This document shows, piece by piece, positions 1 through 4,936 of a stretch of 5,782 nucleotides of DNA. How positions within the stretch are numbered: position 1 is the stretch's first letter; the number at the start of each line of letters is the position of its first letter. The notes below the pieces were generated by a model. It worked only from the letters and a program-made list of their open reading frames with translations, was not told the DNA's origin and did no database searches. Origin of the DNA: an uncultured Mycoplasmatota bacterium (GTDB lineage: Bacteria; Bacillota_I; Bacilli_A; RF39; UBA660). A program made the translations under genes and the position numbers. The DNA lies in the NCBI GenBank assembly GCA_947297555.1, contig CAMYTM010000046.1, forward strand, positions 1 to 5,782, read 5' to 3'.

Positions 1-2
1 TG

Positions 3-884
3 AGTGAAACAAGTAAAGACTTTGAGAAATTCGAACATGCAGAAACCTATCAAACTCCTGCTTTAACAGATTATCGATATACAGGAAATAACCCCTCTAA
101 TTATGTTTGCTTTGGAAGTGAAGAGAGTGTCTGTCCAGAAGATAATTTATACCGAATCATAGGAGTAATACCAACCCAAAGTGAAATAGGTGGAGAGTAT
201 GAAAATAGAATAAAACTCGTTAAAGCAGATTATTATACTGAAAATGAAAGTGGGTATTTAAGAAATAATGAGTATTATAATTGGAATAATTCTAATATGA
301 ATAACAATTGGGAAAGTAGTATTTTAAATACTCAAGTATTAAATAGAGTATATTGGAATTCTTTAGGAGTTTATCAAAATTTAATTGCTCCAAGTGTATG
401 GTATTTAGGAGCATTAATGAATTGGAATGCTTCTTCTTCATCTACATATTATAGAAACTATACACCGAATTTACTTTATTCTGGAGAAAGAGGTAATGTG
501 AAATCCCAAAATGGCGGAATTCTTAATTATGTTACAAATATAGGTTTGATGTATCCAAGTGATTATGGATTTTCTATTAAAGGAGATTATTTGAATCAGA
601 GTGTGTGCAAAAATGCAATGAACTATGCAAGTAATGCTTGGTTATATCATGATTCAAATCAAATTGAATGGACCATTACACCAGATTCAAGCGAATATAG
701 TAAGGCAAATAATGCGGCTTTTTTGGTAGGTGGAAATAATGCAGGATTATATCCAAATCATGTATACTATGATAATCGCGCATTGAGTCCTATACGTCCA
801 GTTTTCTACTTAAAAACAACTGTTTCATATAAGAGTGGATTAGGTACAAAAGAAAGCCCTATTCGAATAGGTATGAATGAATAA
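3..884 (+). CDS. Tyr/Asn-rich probable surface protein, 5' partial
   Basis: The reading frame is open from base 3, so the protein runs off the left edge; 293 residues are visible. The ATG at 297 is internal, because the 98 codons before it are stop-free and carry a clear conserved-looking block, YRYTGNNPSNYVCFG (visible residues 24-38), followed by DNLYRIIGV (47-55). Later blocks are IGLMYPSDYGF (180-190), EWTITP (222-227) and IRPVFYLK (264-271), then a Gly/Thr/Ser turn and a final PIRIG. Only three cysteines are visible (36, 44, 202); the first two could pair. Composition is very rich in Asn, Tyr and Ser, typical of an exported protein. No signal peptide is visible, so it must lie upstream. 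From memory, this architecture recurs as many paralogues in uncultured gut Bacilli (DUF6273-like); that assignment is unverified and the function is unknown. The RPVFYL ending recalls the formylglycine-generating-enzyme/C-type-lectin fold, a weak resemblance only. The last 8 bases overlap the next gene. Confidence 0.85.
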   Translation, partial: SETSKDFEKFEHAETYQTPALTDYRYTGNNPSNYVCFGSEESVCPEDNLYRIIGVIPTQSEIGGEYENRIKLVKADYYTENESGYLRNNEYYNWNNSNMNNNWESSILNTQVLNRVYWNSLGVYQNLIAPSVWYLGALMNWNASSSSTYYRNYTPNLLYSGERGNVKSQNGGILNYVTNIGLMYPSDYGFSIKGDYLNQSVCKNAMNYASNAWLYHDSNQIEWTITPDSSEYSKANNAAFLVGGNNAGLYPNHVYYDNRALSPIRPVFYLKTTVSYKSGLGTKESPIRIGMNE

Positions 885-1065
885 TATTAATTTAAAAGAA
901 ATCCGAAAAGAATCAGGATATACGCAAGAAAAGTTAGCCAAAGAATTAGGAATAGCAGATTCAACGCTTGCACATTATGAAAGTGGGATAAGAAAAGTAA
1001 CTTTGGAAATGTTTTTAAAGTTGTTAGATGTATGTAATTTAGAAATTAAAATTGAAAAAAAATAA
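877..1065 (+). CDS. Small XRE (Cro/CI) family HTH regulator
   Basis: This 62-residue protein is essentially one helix-turn-helix domain. The pattern LKEIRKESGYTQEKLAKELG followed by IADSTLAHYESG (residues 6-37) is the classic Cro/CI signature: TQEKLA begins the first helix of the HTH, and STLAHYESG forms the recognition helix and its end. A short C-terminal helix (VTLEMFLKLLDVCNLEIKI) completes the fold. There is no extra dimerisation or ligand domain, so it is in the size class of Cro-like repressors and stand-alone antitoxin or immunity regulators. No toxin-like partner is visible next to it. It starts inside the end of the surface-protein gene (8-base overlap), with only a weak AGG (869-871) ahead of the ATG, so translation is probably coupled. 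Its stop codon is embedded in the terminator hairpin. The target is unknown; control of its own operon is a plausible inference. Confidence 0.88.
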   Translation: MNNINLKEIRKESGYTQEKLAKELGIADSTLAHYESGIRKVTLEMFLKLLDVCNLEIKIEKK

Positions 1066-1094
1066 AAAACGTTCAAATGGTAAGAACGTTTTTT
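1064..1094. terminator. Bidirectional intrinsic terminator between HTH gene and rpsD
   Basis: A perfect 11-bp inverted repeat (AAAAAACGTTC at 1064-1074, GAACGTTTTTT at 1084-1094) encloses a 9-base loop. The A-tract on one side and T-tract on the other give a U-run after the hairpin in both directions, so it can end transcription of the HTH gene (+) and of rpsD (-). It overlaps the HTH stop codon (1063-1065) and lies one base beyond the rpsD stop codon. Confidence 0.9.
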
Positions 1095-1095
1095 A

Positions 1096-1698
1096 TTATC
1101 TGTTATAGAATTCAACGATAAGACTTTCATCAATTTCGCTGTTTAATTCACTTCTGTCTGGAAGTCTTAAATAAGTACCAGACATTTTTTTAGCATCGAA
1201 TTCAACAAATGCAGGGCATTTAACGTTTGCTTCTAAAGATTCTTTAATTGCTTTGTGCTCTAAAGAATTTTCTTTTACACTGATAGTATTTCCTGGTCTT
1301 ACTTGGTAAGATGGAATATTTACTTTTTTGCCATTTACTAAGATATGACCATGGTTCACAATTTGTCTTGCACCACGTCTAGTTTTAGCAAGTCCCATAC
1401 GATAAACTAAATTATCTAAACGACTTTCTAATAATTTAAGTAGATTCTCACCTGCAACACCTTTCATACGACTTGCACGGTCAAATGTTTTTCTAAATTG
1501 TTTTTCAGTTAAACCATACATTAAACGAACCTTTTGTTTTTCTTGTAATTGGACACCATATTCACTTATTTTTTTACGACGATCAACTCCATGCATACCT
1601 GGTGCATAAGGACGACGAGCAAGTTCTTTGCCATTTTCTAAAAGTGAAAAGTTGAGTCTTCTTGCTTTTTTATAAGCAGGTCCTGTATATCTAGCCAT
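1096..1698 (-). CDS. rpsD: 30S ribosomal protein S4
   Basis: A complete 200-residue S4, the usual bacterial length. S4 is a primary 16S rRNA binder that nucleates 30S assembly, contributes to decoding fidelity and often represses its own synthesis. The N-terminus MARYTGPAYKKARRLNFSLL and the block RRPYAPGMHG are family hallmarks. The S4 RNA-binding domain spans about residues 92-140, including LDNLVYRMGLAKTRRGARQ, HGHILVNGKKV and the following IPSYQVRPG. The N-terminal zinc-binding cysteines found in some S4 proteins are absent; the single Cys (161) is near the C-terminus. This is therefore the zinc-independent form. The start is supported by AAAGGAG 7 bases upstream. The gene is monocistronic here: its own promoter and a long leader lie upstream and a terminator follows directly. 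Confidence 0.98.
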   Translation of the reverse strand: MARYTGPAYKKARRLNFSLLENGKELARRPYAPGMHGVDRRKKISEYGVQLQEKQKVRLMYGLTEKQFRKTFDRASRMKGVAGENLLKLLESRLDNLVYRMGLAKTRRGARQIVNHGHILVNGKKVNIPSYQVRPGNTISVKENSLEHKAIKESLEANVKCPAFVEFDAKKMSGTYLRLPDRSELNSEIDESLIVEFYNR

Positions 1699-1853
1699 GT
1701 TTTTACTCCTTTCTTTTTATTTTGCTATAAGTTATGAACTAGAAAATATTAGGGAGTTTATATTAATCATTTCTCAAAAAGGCAGTCTTTAGTACTTTGA
1801 AATCCTTATAAACACGTTAATACTTTGCGAGTTCGCTGCCTAACTCATTGCAA
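1699..1853 (-). ncRNA. rpsD mRNA leader, candidate S4 autoregulatory element
   Basis: The promoter at 1859-1886 implies an untranslated leader of about 150 bases, far longer than a ribosome binding site needs. Read on the minus strand it can form three elements. A small GC-rich hairpin GCG-AACT-CGC lies near its 5' end. A 6-bp helix joins AGGCAG (1841-1836) to CTGCCT (1785-1780). A 7-bp helix joins GTTTATA (1813-1807) to TATAAAC (1762-1756). One arm of the last helix lies inside the loop of the second and the other outside it, so the two would form a pseudoknot. Known biology: S4 represses its own synthesis through a structured leader in Bacillus rpsD and through an mRNA pseudoknot in the E. 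coli alpha operon. That this leader does the same is inference. CTGCC is followed by five T, so premature termination is a possible alternative. Confidence 0.6.
1706..1712 (-). promoter_or_regulatory. rpsD ribosome binding site
   Basis: On the minus strand the sequence reads AAAGGAG, a near-full match to the anti-Shine-Dalgarno, 7 bases before the ATG at 1698-1696. Confidence 0.9.
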
Positions 1854-1858
1854 TCATT

Positions 1859-1886
1859 ATTATACACTATATTTTTATTATGTCAA
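1859..1886 (-). promoter_or_regulatory. rpsD promoter (housekeeping sigma)
   Basis: On the minus strand a perfect -35 box TTGACA (1886-1881) and a perfect -10 box TATAAT (1864-1859) are separated by 16 bases. The sequence just upstream of the -35 is rich in A and T tracts, like an UP element, which suits a strongly expressed ribosomal protein gene. Predicted start of transcription is near 1852-1853. Confidence 0.88.
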
Positions 1887-1936
1887 ATTATGCTATGTAT
1901 TTTTTATTTTTGAAGATTATAATATATATTTATTTC

Positions 1937-1958
1937 TTTGTCGAATTTTGGCGACAAA
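1937..1958. promoter_or_regulatory. Perfect inverted repeat, candidate operator
   Basis: TTTGTCG (1937-1943) and CGACAAA (1952-1958) are exact reverse complements around an 8-base centre. The element ends 6 bases upstream of the proposed -35 box of the 162-residue gene, a position suited to a dimeric DNA-binding regulator. No T-run follows directly and it lies ahead of both divergent promoters, so a terminator role is unlikely. I do not recognise the regulator. Confidence 0.5.
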
Positions 1959-1964
1959 AAAGAA

Positions 1965-1993
1965 TAGACTATTTTCCTATTTTATTGTATAGT
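1965..1993 (+). promoter_or_regulatory. Promoter of the 162-residue unknown gene
   Basis: TAGACT (1965-1970, 4 of 6 matches to the -35 consensus) and TATAGT (1988-1993, 5 of 6 to the -10) are spaced by 17 bases. Transcription would start near 2000, giving a short leader that includes AGGGAGG (2011-2017), a good ribosome binding site 6 bases from the ATG. Confidence 0.6.
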
Positions 1994-2023
1994 AAGTGAG
2001 TCGCAAAAGAAGGGAGGATTAGT

Positions 2024-2512
2024 ATGAAAGAAGAAATTCTAGATTTTTTAGTTCTAAATAAACAAAATAATTATTTTGTTTATTTACAGACAAGTAATAG
2101 TATTTTTAATGAAAGAAAAGAACATATTTTAAATATTTTATTGCAAGATTTATTACAATACAATTTACTTATTTTTTTAGAAAATAATTCTGTTTTGTAT
2201 CAAGAAATTGATAATGTTCTAATGCAGTCGTTAACTGTAGAAGAAAAAGTTGTAATGTTAAAGTATCGTTTGTTTAAAATGAATGAAGAAACTTATAATC
2301 ATGTGATTCAGATGATTCAGTACATTCATTTTACTTTTGGTTCTAATAAAATGTTAGGGTATATTTTAAGTATGGCTCAAATGCGTTTGGAAAATAGCCA
2401 ACCATCTGTACAAGAAAAAGCAGGTAAAATTGGGGAATGTTTAAATTATCTTGAGGCAGAAATACAAAATTTAAATCAAGGAACAGAACATGTGCGTAAA
2501 ATGGCTTGTTAA
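2024..2512 (+). CDS. Hypothetical protein, 162 residues
   Basis: I do not recognise this family. The start is well supported by AGGGAGG 6 bases upstream and by a promoter with correct spacing. The product looks soluble and mainly alpha-helical: alternating Leu/Ile/Phe with polar residues (for example ILDFLVLNKQNNYFVYLQ at residues 5-22, then ILNILLQDLLQYNLLIFLE) and no long uninterrupted hydrophobic stretch that would be a clear membrane segment. No signal peptide, cysteine motif, nucleotide-binding loop or catalytic motif is visible; the only Cys residues are near 143 and at the very C-terminus. The last third (SQPSVQEKAGKIGECLNYLE onward) is more polar and could form an amphipathic helix or short coiled coil. 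Codon use matches the neighbours, so recent transfer is not suggested. It lies ahead of cca, but a separate promoter before cca suggests an independent unit. A possible operator precedes it. Confidence 0.8.
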   Translation: MKEEILDFLVLNKQNNYFVYLQTSNSIFNERKEHILNILLQDLLQYNLLIFLENNSVLYQEIDNVLMQSLTVEEKVVMLKYRLFKMNEETYNHVIQMIQYIHFTFGSNKMLGYILSMAQMRLENSQPSVQEKAGKIGECLNYLEAEIQNLNQGTEHVRKMAC

Positions 2513-2536
2513 GTTTCTTTTTTTTTGAATAAATGT

Positions 2537-2542
2537 TATACT
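2537..2542 (+). promoter_or_regulatory. Extended -10 promoter of the cca-dnaD-nth operon
   Basis: TATACT (2537-2542) is preceded by TG plus one base (2534-2536), an extended -10 element. The sequence 17 bases further upstream is a T-rich tract with only a poor -35 match (TTTCTT), which extended -10 promoters tolerate. Predicted transcription start is near 2549, leaving a very short leader before the TTG start. Confidence 0.5.
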
Positions 2543-2550
2543 TAAGTTGT

Positions 2551-2555
2551 GGTGA
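2551..2555 (+). promoter_or_regulatory. cca ribosome binding site that fixes the TTG start
   Basis: GGTGA matches the 3' part of the Shine-Dalgarno consensus and sits 6 bases before TTG at 2562. The same frame has a TGA stop at 2553-2555, so the coding region cannot begin further upstream. Confidence 0.6.
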
Positions 2556-2561
2556 AAGTCT

Positions 2562-3647
2562 TTGAATATAGTAGCAAAAGAAATATTAGAAACTTTGGAA
2601 GAGAATGGATTTTCTGCCTATTTAGTAGGAGGCTATGTTAGAGATTTTTTGCTTAGAAAGTCAACTTGTGATATTGATATTTGTACAACTGCTACAATTA
2701 AAGATATGCAAAAGTTATTTTCAGGAACTGAAAGATCGTATGGTTCTTTCCATATAAAAGTGAATAAATGGAATATTGATATTACAACATTTAGAGAAGA
2801 GCATCACTATAAAATGCGAAGACCTAGTTATATTACTTACACAAATGATTTAAATCTAGACTTATTGCGAAGAGATTTTACTATTAATACTATATGTATG
2901 GATAAAAATGGTAATATAATTGATAAATTAGGTGGAGAAAAGGATTTACGTGATAAAATAATTCGTATGGTGGGAGATGTGCACACTAAAATTATAGAAG
3001 ATCCATTACGTATATTAAGAACTCTTCGTTTTGCAACTATACTTGATTTTACAATAGAAGAAAAGTTAGAGGTTGAGATTCAGAATAATAAAAATTTGTT
3101 AAAAACTTTAAGCACTTATCGAATTAAAGAGGAGATTTCTAAAATATTACTTTCTTCTAATTTTGAAAAAGGATTATCTCTAATTCATTTTTTTTCTTTA
3201 GATGAGGTTTTAGGAATTTCATTTGTTAATTATGTTTATACAAATGATTTATGTGGGGCATGGGCTCAAATAGATAATAGTCAAAGTATGCCCTTTACAA
3301 AAAAAGAAAAAAAGAATATAGTAAAAATACAAGAAATATTAAAAAGGAAAAAGATAACTCGCGATATTCTTTATAAATATGGTTTATATATATCTATAGT
3401 TGCTGGAGAAATATTAAAAAATAATGTAAATGAGATTTATAAAATGTATCAAAAACTTCCTATTCATACAAGAAAAGATTTAAGAATCTCTTTTACAGAA
3501 ATTTGTAATATACTGGAAGTTCAACCTTCAAAAAAAGTCAAGAATATCGAAACTTTATTAATTCAAGATGTACTTTATGAACGAGTTATAAATGATAAAA
3601 AAATGTTAAAACAATATTTACTTATAAATAAATCGAGGTGGTTTTAA
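2562..3647 (+). CDS. cca: CCA tRNA nucleotidyltransferase (class II)
   Basis: This enzyme adds or repairs the 3'-terminal CCA of tRNA from CTP and ATP without a nucleic-acid template. The 361-residue product carries the class II nucleotidyltransferase motifs in order: VGGYVRDFLL (22-31), the metal-binding pair in CDIDIC (Asp37, Asp39), a third acidic residue in DITTFRE (Asp73), RRDFTIN (103-109), the base-selecting EDxxR as EDPLR (146-150) running into ILRTLRF, and RIKEE (187-191). The C-terminal half is the Lys-rich helical part that grips tRNA. It is somewhat shorter than Bacillus Cca and I see no HD phosphohydrolase motif. The start is TTG: a stop lies three codons upstream, and the next ATG (codon 49) would delete the catalytic core. 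Poly(A) polymerase and specialised CC- or A-adding enzymes share these motifs. As the only such gene in view, full CCA addition is likeliest. Confidence 0.95.
   Translation: MNIVAKEILETLEENGFSAYLVGGYVRDFLLRKSTCDIDICTTATIKDMQKLFSGTERSYGSFHIKVNKWNIDITTFREEHHYKMRRPSYITYTNDLNLDLLRRDFTINTICMDKNGNIIDKLGGEKDLRDKIIRMVGDVHTKIIEDPLRILRTLRFATILDFTIEEKLEVEIQNNKNLLKTLSTYRIKEEISKILLSSNFEKGLSLIHFFSLDEVLGISFVNYVYTNDLCGAWAQIDNSQSMPFTKKEKKNIVKIQEILKRKKITRDILYKYGLYISIVAGEILKNNVNEIYKMYQKLPIHTRKDLRISFTEICNILEVQPSKKVKNIETLLIQDVLYERVINDKKMLKQYLLINKSRWF
3635..3640 (+). promoter_or_regulatory. dnaD ribosome binding site inside the cca end
   Basis: GAGGTG lies within the last codons of cca, 7 bases before the dnaD ATG. 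Ribosomes ending cca could therefore re-initiate directly on dnaD. Confidence 0.8.
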
Positions 3648-4292
3648 ATGAATATAACATTATTGAAAGAACATTATTTGGTTTTGCCTACGTTTTTAGT
3701 AAGTATTGTAAAAAAGTTTTCTTTTAGTTTTGAAGATTTTTTATTGCTTAGTTATTTTTGGAATTATAAGGAAGAAGTATTCGATGTACAAAATATTGCA
3801 ACTGTTTTGAAATTAACTGAAAATGAAGTTTTATTATCTTTTAATACTTTACTTACTAAAAAACTAATTGGCTTGGATACTAAAAAAGATGGGAATGGCA
3901 GAATTATAGAAATTGTTAATTTAGAAAATTTATATCAAGAAATAGATTTATTGTTTCAAAAAGAAAAAAAAGAAGAGGAAAAGCAAGATATTTTTAGTAT
4001 TTTTGAAAAAGAATTTGGGCGTCCTATTTCTTCAATGGAATACGAAATTATTAATGGTTGGCTAGATAAGGATTTTAGTGAAGAATTGATATTGGGGGCT
4101 TTAAAAGAAGCGGTGTATAATGGAGTTAGTAATTTAAGATACATTGATAAAATTTTATATGAATGGCAAAGAAAGGGTTATAAATCAATTAAAGAAGTTA
4201 ATAAAGATAATTTTCATCGTACGAGTAGTAATGATAAAATTGAGACAAAGGAATTATTTGATTATAATTGGTTAGAGGACAATGATAGATAA
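3648..4292 (+). CDS. dnaD: DNA replication initiation/restart protein DnaD
   Basis: DnaD is a DNA-remodelling scaffold of low-GC Gram-positives that acts with DnaA, DnaB and DnaI to load the replicative helicase at oriC and at stalled forks. The 214-residue protein has the expected two-domain layout: an N-terminal winged-helix oligomerisation domain (about 1-100, with FEDFLLLSYFWNY and NIATVLKLTENEVLLSFNTL), a highly charged Lys/Glu linker (104-114), and a C-terminal DnaD domain (about 115-180). The latter includes FGRPISSMEYEIINGWLDKD and the diagnostic NLRYIDKILYEWQRKG (162-177), with the conserved Tyr-x3-Ile-Leu-x2-Trp pattern that contributes to single-stranded DNA binding. A polar, probably disordered tail follows. 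Length is close to the roughly 230 residues of Bacillus DnaD. Its ATG begins on the base after the cca stop and its 3' end overlaps nth, so it is the middle gene of an operon. Confidence 0.93.
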   Translation: MNITLLKEHYLVLPTFLVSIVKKFSFSFEDFLLLSYFWNYKEEVFDVQNIATVLKLTENEVLLSFNTLLTKKLIGLDTKKDGNGRIIEIVNLENLYQEIDLLFQKEKKEEEKQDIFSIFEKEFGRPISSMEYEIINGWLDKDFSEELILGALKEAVYNGVSNLRYIDKILYEWQRKGYKSIKEVNKDNFHRTSSNDKIETKELFDYNWLEDNDR

Positions 4293-4914
4293 GTTAATAA
4301 GTTATTTGGATGTTTTATTTCCAGACGCTAGATGCGAATTACATTATACAAAAGATTATGAACTATTAATTGCTACGGTATTGAGTGCGCAGTGTACAGA
4401 TAAGAGAGTAAATATGGTAACAAAAGAATTGTTTATAAAATATGATATTTTTTCATTAGCCAACGCTTCTTTACATGATATTGAAGTTATAATACGACCT
4501 GTGGGCACTTATACGAAAAAGGCTATGTATTTAAAAACAATTGCAGAAAAGTTAGTAAATGATTATGAAGGAAAGGTTCCTAATAATCGTGAATATTTAG
4601 AAAAATTACCTGGAGTTGGACGTAAGACTTGTAATGTGGTATTGTCTAATATTTATGAAGTTCCAGCAATTGCAGTAGATACGCATGTCGAAAGAGTATC
4701 TAAACGTCTAGGTCTTGCAAAAGATTCTGATAATGTTAGCATTATAGAAAAAAAATTGATGAAAAAATTTCCTAAGGATAAATGGAGTAGATTACATCAC
4801 CAAATGGTTTTGTTTGGAAGGTATAAATGTAAAAGTATTTCTCCTAGTTGTGAGGATTGCGTGTTGCAAGGAAATTGTAAGTATTATAAAAAATATAAAA
4901 AAATTGATAAATGA
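4282..4914 (+). CDS. nth: Endonuclease III (DNA glycosylase/AP lyase)
   Basis: Nth removes oxidised pyrimidines such as thymine glycol from DNA and cleaves the resulting abasic site, in base-excision repair. The 210-residue protein is full length (E. coli Nth has 211). Helix-hairpin-helix motif LPGVGRKTCNVVL (109-121) contains the Schiff-base lysine Lys115, and AVDTHVERV (131-139) holds the catalytic aspartate Asp133. The [4Fe-4S] cluster ligands are Cys183, Cys190, Cys193 and Cys199, the exact Cys-x6-Cys-x2-Cys-x5-Cys spacing of the family. LLIATVLSAQCTD (28-40) is another hallmark. The start overlaps dnaD by 11 bases and is preceded by AGAGGA (4274-4279), rather close to the ATG, so coupling to dnaD translation probably helps. 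The dnaD-nth pairing is also found in Bacillus. The TGA stop lies in the loop of the downstream terminator. Confidence 0.97.
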   Translation: MIDKLISYLDVLFPDARCELHYTKDYELLIATVLSAQCTDKRVNMVTKELFIKYDIFSLANASLHDIEVIIRPVGTYTKKAMYLKTIAEKLVNDYEGKVPNNREYLEKLPGVGRKTCNVVLSNIYEVPAIAVDTHVERVSKRLGLAKDSDNVSIIEKKLMKKFPKDKWSRLHHQMVLFGRYKCKSISPSCEDCVLQGNCKYYKKYKKIDK

Positions 4915-4936
4915 AAATTCAAATATCAATTTTTTT
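4897..4936. terminator. Bidirectional terminator between nth and the PBP gene
   Basis: A perfect 13-bp inverted repeat (AAAAAAATTGATA at 4897-4909, TATCAATTTTTTT at 4924-4936) encloses a 14-base loop. It is flanked by a T-run to 4938 on one strand and by the A-tract that reads as a U-run on the other. It overlaps the last codons of nth, holds the nth stop codon in its loop, and abuts the stop codon of the convergent PBP gene (4939-4937). The stem has only two G:C pairs, so efficiency may rely on the U-run. Confidence 0.82.

Noticed and set aside
297..884. ATG at 297 as the start of the surface-protein gene
   Set aside because: The same frame is open without a stop back to base 3 and encodes a well-structured block with two cysteines; there is no ribosome binding site before 297.
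2505..2530. Intrinsic terminator after the 162-residue gene, suggested by the T-run 2518-2526
   Set aside because: Only 3-4 bp of stem can be found before the T-run. It may instead be the T-rich upstream part of the cca promoter; transcription may partly read through.
2540..2547. ACTTAAGT palindrome overlapping the cca -10 region
   Set aside because: An 8-base A/T-rich palindrome is expected by chance at this composition and no second copy supports an operator.
3956..4144. Minus-strand open frame inside dnaD
   Set aside because: It is the antisense shadow of the DnaD linker and C-terminal domain, Ser/Leu-rich by codon reversal, with no ribosome binding site.
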